DNA from: Saprospirales bacterium
GTDB lineage: Bacteria > Bacteroidota > Bacteroidia > Chitinophagales > Saprospiraceae
Reading direction: 5' to 3'
NCBI GenBank assembly: GCA_016703765.1
Contig: JADJBL010000045.1
Span: 1-64,000, forward strand
Length of the DNA: 64,000 nt
How positions within the stretch are numbered: the first letter of the stretch is position 1; each line of letters begins with the position of its first letter. The notes under the pieces are model-generated. The model had not been told where the DNA came from. It made no database searches and saw only the letters and a program-made list of their open reading frames with translations. Made by a program: the position numbers and the translations under genes. Positions 26,205-35,550 of this stretch are shown piece after piece.

Positions 26205-27824
26205 ATGCGAGCCCTCACCCAGCTAGACCCCTACGCCCCCTGGTTGATCCGGGCCTTTTTCCTGGGCTACCTCCTGCTGGGCCTTTGGATCGCGCCCGAT
26301 TACGGCGTCTCCTGGGACGAACCCATCCAGCGCGGCCATGGGATGGTTTCCACAGATTATATCAACCGGTTTTTTGGAATAGAGGCGGAGCGCTATGCCC
26401 CGGAATTCGAGCTCGAAACCTATGAGCACCGGCATTACGGGGTGCTCTTCACGGTGGCTTGCTTCAAACTAGAACGGCTGCTCGGACTGGATTCCTTCCG
26501 CGAGTACCATCTGCTGCGGCACTACGCCGTTTTTATTGTCTTCTGGCTGGGGAGCATCGGGTTTTACCTGTTGCTCCAACACCGGTTTCGCAACTGGAAA
26601 TGGGCCCTGGTCGGCATGCTGTTCCTGTTGCTCTGCCCGCGAATCTTTGCCCATTCCTTTTTCAACGTAAAAGACGGAGTGCTCGTCGGCGCTATCATGT
26701 GGGCCCTGTACACCATGGTTCGATTTGTGGAAACGCCCCGCTGGACATGGGCCCTGGCCCACGGCTTCGTCTCGGCGATTGCCATCGACATCCGGATCGT
26801 GGCTATTATCGTTCCGGCTTTGACGGTGGCATGGATAGCTGTAGGTTTTTTTTCGGGGAAAACGAGCTTTTGGAAAGCCTTTACGGCCCTGGGAATATAC
26901 GGGGTTGCGACCCTTGTTTTCACCATCGCGGGCTGGCCCTATCTTTGGGAAGATCCGCTCGGCAGGCTCCTCGAAGCGTATCAGGTGATGGGCAATTACC
27001 AATGGGGAGGGGAGGTCAGGTTATGGGGAGAGTTTCTGTACCCGAAGGGATCGCTGCCCTGGTATTACCTGCCCTCCTGGATGTTGATCACCATTCCGGT
27101 TGGGATCATGCTCTTTTTTCTCGCCGGTCTCTGGCGTTTGGGATACCGATTGGTCAAGCGATCTCCCAGGCTTCGAACCGACGCCATTGTCTTGAGCCTT
27201 TTGGCCATACCCGTCGGTATGGTCATTTTGAAGGGATCGGTGTTGTACGACGATTGGCGGCAGATGTATTTCATTTACCCATCGTTTGCTTTTCTGGCCC
27301 TGACAGGGGCTGAGGGCCTGCATCGGCGGCTCCGGGCTAAATGGGCGGTCCCGTTCCTGCTCGCCCTGACTATCGGAATGGGTATCGTACAGATGGTTCG
27401 CTATCATCCTTTTCAGCACGTCTATTTCAATGTGCTGGCCGGCGCCCACCGCGAGCTCCGATTCGATCAGGATTACTGGGGACTGGCCTATAAACAGGCT
27501 TTCGAAAAGTTATTGGAAATGGATAACAGCCAGGTGATCCCTTTTTATACCCAAAACTACCCGGGCACGGCCAATCACGCTTTTCTCCCAAGGGAAAAAG
27601 AGGCGAGGTTCAGGCAGGTTTGGGAGGAAAAAGGCGCAAAATACTACCTGAGCAACTTCCGCGAGCGAAGGGAATTGAACCTCTTCCGGAGAAAAGCATT
27701 TCCTTTCATAGAGCCCGTGTTTTTTATCTACGCCGGAAAAACGCCCATCATCGGGGTTTATCGCGTCGAGGATTATTGGGACCGGGTAGAGGGGAAGCAA
27801 GGGGATTGGAGGCTGAAGGAATAA
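26205..27824 (+). CDS. Polytopic glycosyltransferase-like membrane protein (GT39/PMT type)
   Basis: 539 residues with about ten hydrophobic segments and a short loop after the first helix carrying DYGVSWDEP, the conserved acidic motif of GT-C enzymes (PMT/ArnT group use a D-E pair here). The C-terminal 100 residues are soluble and basic. Such enzymes transfer sugars from polyprenyl-phosphate donors on the outer leaflet. It follows GtrA closely and ends the operon. Family by topology and motif, acceptor unknown. Confidence 0.75.
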   Translation: MRALTQLDPYAPWLIRAFFLGYLLLGLWIAPDYGVSWDEPIQRGHGMVSTDYINRFFGIEAERYAPEFELETYEHRHYGVLFTVACFKLERLLGLDSFREYHLLRHYAVFIVFWLGSIGFYLLLQHRFRNWKWALVGMLFLLLCPRIFAHSFFNVKDGVLVGAIMWALYTMVRFVETPRWTWALAHGFVSAIAIDIRIVAIIVPALTVAWIAVGFFSGKTSFWKAFTALGIYGVATLVFTIAGWPYLWEDPLGRLLEAYQVMGNYQWGGEVRLWGEFLYPKGSLPWYYLPSWMLITIPVGIMLFFLAGLWRLGYRLVKRSPRLRTDAIVLSLLAIPVGMVILKGSVLYDDWRQMYFIYPSFAFLALTGAEGLHRRLRAKWAVPFLLALTIGMGIVQMVRYHPFQHVYFNVLAGAHRELRFDQDYWGLAYKQAFEKLLEMDNSQVIPFYTQNYPGTANHAFLPREKEARFRQVWEEKGAKYYLSNFRERRELNLFRRKAFPFIEPVFFIYAGKTPIIGVYRVEDYWDRVEGKQGDWRLKE

Positions 27825-27848
27825 TTTAATTTGGGATTAATCTTTACG

Positions 27849-27875
27849 AACCGCAAAGGCGCAAGGGCGCTAAGA
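27849..27875. repeat. Single arm of the CGCAAAG word repeat
   Basis: CGCAAAGGCGCAAGGGCGC followed by TAAG, the same words as the left arm at 5211-5240, but with no right arm nearby. It starts 25 nt after the GT39-like stop and could be a degraded or half-copied element. Confidence 0.6.
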
Positions 27876-27960
27876 AAAAACGAAGGAACCGTGCACAAAA
27901 TCCAGCGTAATCATCGGTTAAATATATAAAATGACTTATAGACAAAACCGGAGTGATATT

Positions 27961-29307
27961 ATGAGGAAGATCACCCGCTTGAATTTTGCCATCGCCGCCT
28001 TTTTCACTTTCGCACTCTCCATTCAGGCGCAGGAGCCCCTTGCTTTATCCCAGGCTATTGAACTGGGGCTTCGGAACAATTTTCAAATCAAGGTGGCGGA
28101 AAATGAATGGTCCATTGCCAGGAGCAACAACACCTGGGGCCAGGCCGGCCGCTACCCGATGCTCAATTTCAGCCTGAACTCCACCAACGGATATACCGAC
28201 CGGGTGGATCCCACCATCGTCTTTCAGCCGGAGATCACCTTCTTCAGCGGATTGGTCACCGCCAACGTCGATGCGGGCTGGGTGCTATTCGACGGCTACC
28301 GGGTGCGGACGACCAAGGAGCAGTTGGAGAAAATGGAGGAGCTCGGGAGCCGTAATGCAGCCCTCGTGGTGGAAAACTCCATCCGGGACATTATCCTCTC
28401 CTATTACCAGGTGCAAATAGAAGCGGAGCAATTGCGGGTCGTAAAGGAAGTCCTTCAGCTTTCGTCCGACCGCCTGGCTTATCAGGACCTGCGCCGGGAA
28501 TATGGCCAGGCCAGCACCTTCGATCTGTTGCAGACCCGCGACGCCTACCTGAGCGATTCGACCAACTACCTGTTTCAGGAAAACAGCTACCTGACCGCCA
28601 TGCGCAACCTCAATCTGGCCATGGGCGAAGACGACCTCAGCCGCGTCTACCAACTCGTCGACCCCCTGGCTTTTGAGGCCCCGTTTTTCGACCTCGATAC
28701 CCTCCAGACCAGGATGCTGGCTGAAAACAATACCCTTCAATTCCTTCGGCTCCAGCAGGAAATGGCCGGAATCAACCGGCAGTTGGCGGAGAGCGACCGA
28801 TACCCCAGGATCAGCATGAACGGAGGCCTATCGTATTCGATCAATCCCCGCGACAACGGCAACGCCATCAACCGTTTTACGAATGAAAAGATCGGGTTTA
28901 CGGTCGGGCGGACTTTCACGGGTTATGTGAATTTTGCCGCCACCTACAACATCTTCGACGGGGGAGTTCGCCGCAGGGCGGTCGAAAATGCCCAGGTCCG
29001 CGAGCTAAACGCCGCGTATTCCTTGCAGGACCAGGAGCGGCTACTGCGGGCGGGCCTGGAAAACGTGCATGCCACCTATGAAAACCAACGCGATATCCTC
29101 GCGGTGACGGAAAGCCTGTTGGAAAACGCGAGCCAAAACCTGATCATCGCGGAAGAGCGCTTTACCGGCGGCCTGATCAATTCGTTTGACTACCGGACGA
29201 TCCAACTGAGCTACATCAGCGCTTCGCAGGCCAGGTTGAACGCGTATTTCAACCTGAAAAACACCGAGACCGAGCTCATCCGCCTGATCGGAGGACTACT
29301 CCGCTAG
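27961..29307 (+). CDS. TolC family outer-membrane efflux protein
   Basis: About 448 residues from MRKITRLNFAI (27961); the ORF begins at 27931. Signal peptide ending SIQAQ, then two repeated coiled-coil halves characteristic of TolC: LALSQAIELGLRNNFQIKVAENEWSIARSN and SDRLAYQDLRREYGQASTFDLLQTRDAYLSDSTNYLFQENSYLTAMRNLNLAMGED, with short strand pairs between. No inner-membrane pump or adaptor gene is next to it. It overlaps the convergent rluB gene by 4 nt at the ends. Confidence 0.9.
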   Translation: MRKITRLNFAIAAFFTFALSIQAQEPLALSQAIELGLRNNFQIKVAENEWSIARSNNTWGQAGRYPMLNFSLNSTNGYTDRVDPTIVFQPEITFFSGLVTANVDAGWVLFDGYRVRTTKEQLEKMEELGSRNAALVVENSIRDIILSYYQVQIEAEQLRVVKEVLQLSSDRLAYQDLRREYGQASTFDLLQTRDAYLSDSTNYLFQENSYLTAMRNLNLAMGEDDLSRVYQLVDPLAFEAPFFDLDTLQTRMLAENNTLQFLRLQQEMAGINRQLAESDRYPRISMNGGLSYSINPRDNGNAINRFTNEKIGFTVGRTFTGYVNFAATYNIFDGGVRRRAVENAQVRELNAAYSLQDQERLLRAGLENVHATYENQRDILAVTESLLENASQNLIIAEERFTGGLINSFDYRTIQLSYISASQARLNAYFNLKNTETELIRLIGGLLR

Positions 29308-30149
29308 CCGGGAAGATCGCTTTTTTTGCCGCCGGAAATAAAGTGTTTGAGCATGATCACCTCGCGCTGGGTCAGAAAACGAAACTGGCCGCGAGGCAGG
29401 TCTTTTTTGGTGAGACCGGCGTAGTAGGTCCGGTCGAGCTTTTCCACGGTATAACCCAGGTGTTCGAAAATGCGGCGCACGATGCGGTTTTTGCCGATAT
29501 GGATCTCTACGCCCACCTCGTCTTTCCCCTTCTCGCGGATATAGTCGATCCCATCGATTTTGGCCAGGCCGTCTTCGAGGTTCAGGCCTTCGCGGATCTT
29601 TTCCAGATCTTTCAGGGTCAAGGGGCGGTCGAGCACGACGTGGTAGAACTTCTGGACCTTATGGCTCGGGTGCGAGAGTTTTTTGGCCAGTTCGCCGTCG
29701 TTCGTGAGGAGGAGGAGGCCGGTGGTATCGCGGTCCAGCCGCCCGACGGGGTAGATCCGTTCTTGCACTTTCGGTTTGATCAGATCGAGGACCGTCTTGC
29801 GGTCGCGTTCGTCTTTTACGGTGGTGATGAGGCCTTTGGGCTTGTTCATCAGGATATAGACCTGCCGCTCCTCGGGCTGGATGAGCTCGCCTTTATAGGT
29901 GATCTGGTCGCCTTTCTTGACCTGATAAAAGGGCTCGATGACGACTTGGCCATTCACGGCCACCTGGCCTTGCTTGACCAGATCGGCTGCCTGGCGGCGC
30001 GAGCAGATCCCGCAATGCGCCACGTATTTGTTCAGGCGCATCCCCTCGACCGATTCCGGCTTAGGCGCATCCCGCTTGGGTTTTACAGGAGGTTTTGGTT
30101 TCCGGTTGGAGAATTTTGAGGGTTTGCGTTTTGGTGGTTCTTTTTTCAT
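29304..30149 (-). CDS. rluB: 23S rRNA pseudouridine synthase RluB-type
   Basis: 281 residues. After a 35-residue Lys/Pro-rich tail, an S4 RNA-binding domain (MRLNKYVAHCGICSRRQAADLVKQG, about 37-85) and the pseudouridine synthase core with the catalytic motif GRLDRDTTGLLLLTNDG (catalytic D139) and the closing KNRIVRRIFEHLGYTVEKLDR. RluB/RsuA/RluE-type enzymes share this plan; the S4 plus conserved RLDRDTTG suits RluB for U2605 but the exact position is not provable. The basic N-terminal extension is common in Bacteroidota. Confidence 0.85.
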   Translation of the reverse strand: MKKEPPKRKPSKFSNRKPKPPVKPKRDAPKPESVEGMRLNKYVAHCGICSRRQAADLVKQGQVAVNGQVVIEPFYQVKKGDQITYKGELIQPEERQVYILMNKPKGLITTVKDERDRKTVLDLIKPKVQERIYPVGRLDRDTTGLLLLTNDGELAKKLSHPSHKVQKFYHVVLDRPLTLKDLEKIREGLNLEDGLAKIDGIDYIREKGKDEVGVEIHIGKNRIVRRIFEHLGYTVEKLDRTYYAGLTKKDLPRGQFRFLTQREVIMLKHFISGGKKSDLPG

Positions 30150-30178
30150 GCCGTTTATGAGCCGTTGCTCTTTTGGCG

Positions 30179-30186
30179 CAAAGGTA
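30179..30186 (-). promoter_or_regulatory. -7 box for rluB
   Basis: TACCTTTG on the minus strand, 30 nt before ATG 30149. No -33 box seen. Confidence 0.4.
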
Positions 30187-30274
30187 TGGATTTTTGGGGA
30201 TCGAGGGGCTCAGTAGGAGGACGGGGGGAGGGAGCATCTGAATTACTTCTACAGGGGTATTATAGTCATTATAT

Positions 30275-31316
30275 TTATACAAATAGGTTAGACGAGTAGT
30301 TTTTCAGGTAATCGTAGGATGCCCGAACATACTCTGGTTTAAATAATTCTTTCTTACGCATATTCCATCCTGCAATAGCGTCCATCATTTCATCAAGCGT
30401 ATATTTGGGATGCTGTGCCAAATAAAATCAACTGTTGCTAAAATTTCTAATGAAAGTTCGGAGGTATAACCTGACAAAAATTAATCAGACTTTTACCCGT
30501 TGAGCATCGTCAAAACTCAGTTGCTTGTTCACATAATCATTTACTTCATCCTCTTCGTAGTTCAGTTGCAAGGACTCAAATGGTTTGGCATGGCCTTGCT
30601 CCATACCTTTTAGATATACCCCATTCAGATGATACAACACTTTTTCAACACCAATGGCATAAGGTCCATAGTGGTGTGCCTTGAAATCAAGGTTTAGTTT
30701 TTGCCCTTTTCGGTGTAAGAAATAGGCAAGTTTATTAGAGCGAATAAACTGCTGTATTCGCTCCATGCTTTCAAACGCAAATAACGCATACAGCAATGAG
30801 GCACGGGCAGGTGTTAAAAGCTACTTCTTTCTTGCTTTCCTGCTTTTGCAAAATGGCTTTAATAATGGCTGCATTCGGTTCATAAATCATAATTTCAGTT
30901 TCCAAACCGCTCAATGCCTGTTCTATCATGAGTTTCACTTTGTTCCAGTCCAACCCACCGTTGCCACTGCCCAATGGGGGAATGGCTACACTTTTTTTTT
31001 TCCTTTTGCAATAATTCACGCAGGGCAACCAATCTTTTTCAATGCATTCATACTTTGATGGATAACGCCAATGCACTTTTGTGGGAAAATTTATTATCAG
31101 CTTTTTACCCAACTGTAAGTTTTCGTCCCACACAGTCAATAGTTTTCCCGGCTCCAATTCTTTTCGTTTGCAGGCTTCAGCATTACGCTTTTGTTGTTGG
31201 GAAATGCCTCTTTAAACTGTAATGCATTCCTTTGCCCATCACACCTACAGTGTTTACGGTCATTCAAAAGCTTCTGCCCCTGAATGCATCATATCGCCTT
31301 CAAATAATTTTATCAT
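30275..31316 (-). pseudogene. darG: DarG antitoxin (DNA ADP-ribosyl glycohydrolase), frame broken many times as read
   Basis: Pieces of one protein lie in different minus-strand frames: GVMGKG (start of macrodomain, near 31238), QFKEAFP, the fragment at 31157-30830 with PGKLLTVWDENL, IINFPTKVHWRYPSKYE and SVAIPPLGSGNGGLDW (macro domain), a fragment at 30796-30485 (MERIQQFIRSNKLAYFLHRKG..HHYGPYAIGVEKVLYHLNG), and a tail ending about 30275. That is DarG: macrodomain that removes ADP-ribose from DNA plus its C-terminal DarT-neutralising domain. I count about ten frame changes; most are at homopolymers (10 A's at about 30990-31000, 5 A's at 30477-30481, 4 T's at 30492-30495). Gene start overlaps darT as TAATG. 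Real decay versus base-calling error is open. Confidence 0.8.
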
Positions 31317-31949
31317 TAAAAAAAAAATTTCGGCTGAATATTTACAGCCAAGTTAATATTATTTTCGTTTAGTAGCTTATTCACAAAGTTAGCCGCATCT
31401 TGATTATACACATTCAACGATTCTATTTTGTCCAAAGGCACTGCTTTATATCAAAAATTCTGCCTGATACCTGCGTGGGCGGTCATAGTCGCCATCGCTT
31501 TTTGAAAAAGCGCTTTGCTGGATACAATCCCAATCTATTTGTTCCAAATCTGCTAAATTGTTGTAATGGCTACTTGCCATATCGTTACCTTGCCCATCAG
31601 TAAAAAACCATTGTGGTAGTTTCGCCAGTTCTTCAATTAGGCAACGAATAACCAAAATTTCGCTTTTGCTTCTTCTTTGAACCACTGGATGTCGATAGCC
31701 TGTAATAATGTTGAAAAGCATAAGAGATTTAGGCGTAAAGTAAAAAGACACATAATCACCAATCATCCCATAATCATCAAGTTTTACAGGCGTGGTGCTC
31801 CGTACATCAATAATTTCAGGGTTGCCAATTTCTACATAGCCTTTACTTGCATTTGGATGGTGCTTATTGACAATACCGTTCTGCAACAGTAATGGCAGGT
31901 TGCTGATGTGAGTAATACGATAACAATATTTCCTACCCTTATTAATCAT
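31316..31949 (-). CDS. darT: DarT toxin, DNA-thymidine ADP-ribosyltransferase, frame broken near C-terminus
   Basis: Modifies single-stranded DNA by ADP-ribosylation of thymidine; partner of DarG and a known anti-phage module. The visible frame from ATG 31949 has YRITHISNLPLLLQNGI (NAD-binding start), DYVSFYFTPKSLML, FFTDGQGNDMASSHYNNLADLEQIDWDCI and RRYQAEFLI with the catalytic glutamate. It stops at 31446, but a shift in the ATATAAA stretch (31446-31454) lets it continue about 45 residues, with ...VPLDKIESLNVYNQDAANFVNKLL, to a TAA at 31318-31316 that overlaps the darG ATG. Residue K in FTPKSLM is an R in the members I recall. AT-rich (about 35-40% GC by eye) between dnaB and rluB, so probably acquired. 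Confidence 0.8.
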
Positions 31950-32130
31950 ACTGATCTACCTGTCTTGATGCTATGTTGCTTGTATATCGTTGTTCATCTG
32001 AAAAAATTCGTTATGTGTAAGTTTATTGTCTATTTGTTAATGTTTGCACTGAATATTATAGCACGATCGCTAACATTTACATCCCCAAAACCCTCATAAA
32101 ACTTTTACTTATTTCGGAAATAACGCCTCT
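31950..32130. other. Intergenic AT-rich leader of darTG
   Basis: 181 nt between the dnaB stop and the darT start. No ORF supported. Contains CTATAATATTC on the minus strand at about 32050-32062, an E. coli-like -10, which would be atypical for a Bacteroidota promoter. TA modules are often autoregulated, but I see no clear operator palindrome. Confidence 0.35.
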
Positions 32131-33660
32131 TTAAAACGGAATATCCTCATCCTCATTCATCCTCGATGGCTTGGTGATGATATTGGACTGGGCGGGGTCG
32201 GCGGTGAAGGAGTCGAGCGGCAGGAAGTTGAAGTCGGGGTCTTCGATATCTACAAACTTGGCGTATTGGTCCACGAAGCGGAGCTTGATGGTGTCGGTGG
32301 CGCCGTGGCGGTGCTTGGCGATGATGATCTCGGAGATACCTTTGAGAGACTGGCCCTCCTCGTCTTCCATGATCTGATAATATTCTGGTCTATATATAAA
32401 TCCCACAATATCAGCATCTTGCTCGATCGAGCCCGATTCTCTCAAATCCGACAACTGCGGCCTCTTATTCCCCCCTCTCACTTCCACGGCGCGGCTGAGC
32501 TGGGACAGTGCGATGACGGGCACATTGAGCTCTTTGGCCATGCTCTTGAGGGAGCGGGAGATGGCGCTGACCTCCTGTTCGCGGTTGCCGCGCTGGTTGT
32601 CGGTGCCGCCGCTCATGAGCTGGAGGTAGTCGATCACGACCAACTGAATGTCGTGCTGCATCTTGAGACGCCGGCATTTGGCGCGCAATTCGAAGATATT
32701 GATGCCGGGCGTGTCGTCGATGAAAATAGGGGCCTCACTCAGGTGCTCAATGGCAGTGTGGAGTTGCTGCCATTCGTAGTCCGCGAGCTTGCCATTGCGA
32801 AGCTTGGAGCCAGAGATCTCGCCTTCCAGCGAAAGAAGGCGGTGCACCAACTGGATATTCGACATTTCAAGGGAGAAGATCGCGACGCCTTTTTTGAAGT
32901 CCATCGCCGCGTTGCGGGCCATGGTGAGCACGAAAGAGGTTTTACCCATACCGGGACGAGCCGCCAAAATGACCAGGTCGGAGGGCTGCCATCCGGAGGT
33001 GATGCGGTCGAGGTGGGTGAAACCGGAGGGGATACCCGTGAGGCCGTCGGTCTTGTCTTTGAGTTCTTCCAGTTGTTTGAGCGCCTTGGTCGTCAAGGTG
33101 CCCAGATTTTCGACCCCACGGCTCAGATTTTGCTCGGTGATGGAAAAGAGGTTTTTCTCCGCCTCGTCGAGCAGGTTGAACACATCGGTGGTGTCTTCGT
33201 AAGAATCCTGGATGATCTGCGTCGAGACCCGGATCAATTCCCGCTGGATATGCTTTTGGGCGATGATCCGCGCATGGTATTCGATGTTGGCAGCGGAGGT
33301 CACCTTATTGGTCAATTCCACGAGGTAGTAGGCCCCGCCTATGGCTTCCAGGTCGCCCGATTTGCGGAGCTCCTCCGTGACCGTCAGCAGGTCGACGGGG
33401 TGGGAGCGCTGAAACAGGCGCATCATGGCTGAATAGACGAGCTTATGGGGCTCCATGTAAAAGCTTTCCGGCCGGACGATGTCCAGGATATTGGGAAGGG
33501 CGTTCTTGTCGAGCATCAAGGCGCCCAGGACGGCTTCCTCCAAAGGCAGGGCCTGCGGCTGTACCTTCCCGAACACGAGGTTGGAGAGGTCGCCGCTTTC
33601 TCGCCGGGTTCCCGGCCGGCGCATGATGCCTTTTTTTTGTAAGGATTGATCGTCTGGCAT
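32131..33660 (-). CDS. dnaB: Replicative DNA helicase DnaB
   Basis: 509 residues. N-terminal domain (ALPLEEAVLGALMLDKNALPNIL) followed by the RecA-like domain with Walker A ARPGMGKT (234-241), Walker B VVIDYLQLMSGG, H4 SLEMSNIQLVHRLLS and the ending ISEIIIAKHRHGATDTIKLRF. It unwinds DNA ahead of the replisome. Length is normal; there is a short C-terminal acidic tail. Start ATG 33660 with a possible TAGCTTTG -7 box upstream. No split intein is present. Confidence 0.97.
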   Translation of the reverse strand: MPDDQSLQKKGIMRRPGTRRESGDLSNLVFGKVQPQALPLEEAVLGALMLDKNALPNILDIVRPESFYMEPHKLVYSAMMRLFQRSHPVDLLTVTEELRKSGDLEAIGGAYYLVELTNKVTSAANIEYHARIIAQKHIQRELIRVSTQIIQDSYEDTTDVFNLLDEAEKNLFSITEQNLSRGVENLGTLTTKALKQLEELKDKTDGLTGIPSGFTHLDRITSGWQPSDLVILAARPGMGKTSFVLTMARNAAMDFKKGVAIFSLEMSNIQLVHRLLSLEGEISGSKLRNGKLADYEWQQLHTAIEHLSEAPIFIDDTPGINIFELRAKCRRLKMQHDIQLVVIDYLQLMSGGTDNQRGNREQEVSAISRSLKSMAKELNVPVIALSQLSRAVEVRGGNKRPQLSDLRESGSIEQDADIVGFIYRPEYYQIMEDEEGQSLKGISEIIIAKHRHGATDTIKLRFVDQYAKFVDIEDPDFNFLPLDSFTADPAQSNIITKPSRMNEDEDIPF

Positions 33661-33689
33661 AATAATTTATTGCTGCCTACCGGCAACTA

Positions 33690-33697
33690 CAAAGCTA
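33690..33697 (-). promoter_or_regulatory. -7 box for dnaB
   Basis: TAGCTTTG on the minus strand, 30 nt before the dnaB ATG. No -33 TTTG found. Confidence 0.4.
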
Positions 33698-33714
33698 AAG
33701 TTTTGACCCGTTAA

Positions 33715-33734
33715 AAACTTTGTAAAGAAAGTTT
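33715..33734 (-). terminator. Possible terminator of the subtilase gene
   Basis: On the minus strand AAACTTT-ctttac-AAAGTTT is followed by two more T residues, giving AAAGTTTTT. It lies 12 nt after the subtilase stop at 33746, ahead of dnaB. Weak stem (A/T-rich), moderate T-run. Confidence 0.4.
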
Positions 33735-33745
33735 CTTTTTTAACC

Positions 33746-35521
33746 CTAAGGCTTGACCAGCTTCCCATGCTGCACCTCGTCGTTCAGGCGGAGGGCGTAC
33801 ACGTATATGCCGGAGGCCAGGCCGCCGGTGTACAGGTTCTGAAAGGACGGGCCGCCGGATAACCAGCTCCTTTCCAACACCAGGCGTCCGGCGGCATCGT
33901 ATAGCTCGAAGCTGACCTGGCCCGGAGGACCGACCAGCGAGAGCAGGAGCTGATCGTTGAAAGGATTGGGATTGAGGCGGAGAATGATCTCTTCGCCGGC
34001 GCCCGGATCGACGCCTAAGAGGCTCATGGCGGCCTGTACGGCTGCCAGGACGTCTATCCGGCCGTAGCCGTAAGTATTATTCGGATGCTCGGTGCCCGGT
34101 ACGACGCCGCAAAGCTGGTCTGTGTATTTGGGCACGGCAGTTTGTTCAAGAATGGTTTCGATGATCTCCACTTCGCCGGCCAGTTGAGGGTTGGCGGAAA
34201 TGATCAGGGCGACGGCGCCTGCCACGTGGGGACCGGCCATGCTGGTGCCGTTCCAGGTCGCGTATTCGCCGTTGCGGATGCAGGAGCGCACCTGCCGTCC
34301 GGGGGCGCTGACGTTGGGCTTGAGACGCTGGCTGTTGTCGACGATCACAGGGCCGCGGCTGCTGAAACCGGTGATGGTATCGTTTATAGCCGTGGCGCCT
34401 ACGGTGAAGCTGTTTTCAAAAATGGCGGCAGGCGTGCTTACCGAACCGCAACCGCTGGCGCCCGAATTGCCGGCCGAAACGACGACGACGGTGCCGGCTG
34501 CTTTGAGGTTATCGACGGCTATTTCCATCAGGCCGAAATTGCTCGGGTTACAGCCTTCCCCCGGAGGACAACTCCAGGAGTTTGCGATCACATGGGGCCC
34601 TTTGGCCGGATCGGGGTTTTGCCCGTTGAGGTCGGTGGGCGCGACAAACCATTCGAAGCATTCGATGTAGGTGGCTGGAGTTCCCAAGCCGCGCTCCATA
34701 TTGCGGCATCCCATCCATTTTGCATCGGGCGCCACGCCGATGATATTATCGTCGACGAGGCCGGTCATGGTGCCCATGGTGTGGGTGCCGTGGTTGTTGT
34801 CGTCGCAGGGCACGATGGAGTTAAGCCCGCAGGGGTTGTTGGTCGGAAGGATGATCGAATCGTTATTGGCCGGATTGATCTCGTGAATGGCGTCGTGCCA
34901 GTTGTAGTTGTGGTCGGCCGTGACGCCGTTCCAGCCGCGGTATTTTTCTTTGATGGCCGGATGAGTCCAGTCGTAGCCGGTATCCTGGCCGCCGACGATC
35001 ACGCCCTGCCCGGTATAGCCGAGGTCCCAGACGTCGTCGGAGTTGATCCGTTCGATGCCCCATTCGATACCGGTGGGACCCCTGACGATGCTCTCGTCAA
35101 GAACAGGTTGTTCCGGATCGATCACGACCTCCGAATTATCATACACATAAGCCACTTCGGGCTGTTGGGCGATCCATTTTACGAGTTCCAGATCGCCGGA
35201 GGCGTATATGGCGTTGAGGAGGAAAAAAGAGCGATAGTCGGCGCCTTTTTGGCTGAGCGCTGCCAGCAGGGGGCCCTGGGTTTCCTGGGCCTTAGCCTGG
35301 AGTTTTTCGAAGACGAAGGCCGCTTTGGCCTCCTTGCCCTTGATCAGATAGGCGCCGGAGAGATCGGCCTGGTCTTCCAGCACCGCGATAAACCCGGCAA
35401 GAGGCTGGTCGCGCAGGCGGTCGAGCAGCCAGGGATCTGTTTTTTCGGTCCAGTTTTGGGCATTGGAGAAAAAGGGAAAAATGACCAACGCCAGAAGAGA
35501 AAACCATGTATTCTTTGCCAT
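33746..35521 (-). CDS. S8 subtilisin-like serine peptidase with T9SS sorting domain
   Basis: 591 residues with signal peptide (LLALVIFPFFSNAQ). The catalytic triad is D180 (GGQDTGYDWTHP), H244 (NNHGTHTMG) and S427 (GTSMAGPHVAG), with oxyanion N314 (ANSWS). The C-terminal ~75 residues from LRLNPNPFNDQLLLS to YVYALRLNDEVQHGKLVKP form a type A T9SS sorting domain, so it is exported through the Por system and anchored or released outside. Many cysteines in the catalytic domain suit an extracellular enzyme. Likely single-gene unit with terminator-like hairpin downstream. Confidence 0.93.
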   Translation of the reverse strand: MAKNTWFSLLALVIFPFFSNAQNWTEKTDPWLLDRLRDQPLAGFIAVLEDQADLSGAYLIKGKEAKAAFVFEKLQAKAQETQGPLLAALSQKGADYRSFFLLNAIYASGDLELVKWIAQQPEVAYVYDNSEVVIDPEQPVLDESIVRGPTGIEWGIERINSDDVWDLGYTGQGVIVGGQDTGYDWTHPAIKEKYRGWNGVTADHNYNWHDAIHEINPANNDSIILPTNNPCGLNSIVPCDDNNHGTHTMGTMTGLVDDNIIGVAPDAKWMGCRNMERGLGTPATYIECFEWFVAPTDLNGQNPDPAKGPHVIANSWSCPPGEGCNPSNFGLMEIAVDNLKAAGTVVVVSAGNSGASGCGSVSTPAAIFENSFTVGATAINDTITGFSSRGPVIVDNSQRLKPNVSAPGRQVRSCIRNGEYATWNGTSMAGPHVAGAVALIISANPQLAGEVEIIETILEQTAVPKYTDQLCGVVPGTEHPNNTYGYGRIDVLAAVQAAMSLLGVDPGAGEEIILRLNPNPFNDQLLLSLVGPPGQVSFELYDAAGRLVLERSWLSGGPSFQNLYTGGLASGIYVYALRLNDEVQHGKLVKP

Positions 35522-35550
35522 GATCGCGTAAACTCTATTTTATAATCCTG

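Noticed and set aside
31380-31950. DarT as a lone toxin
   Set aside because: The downstream fragments contain macrodomain and DarG-C signatures, so it is a pair.
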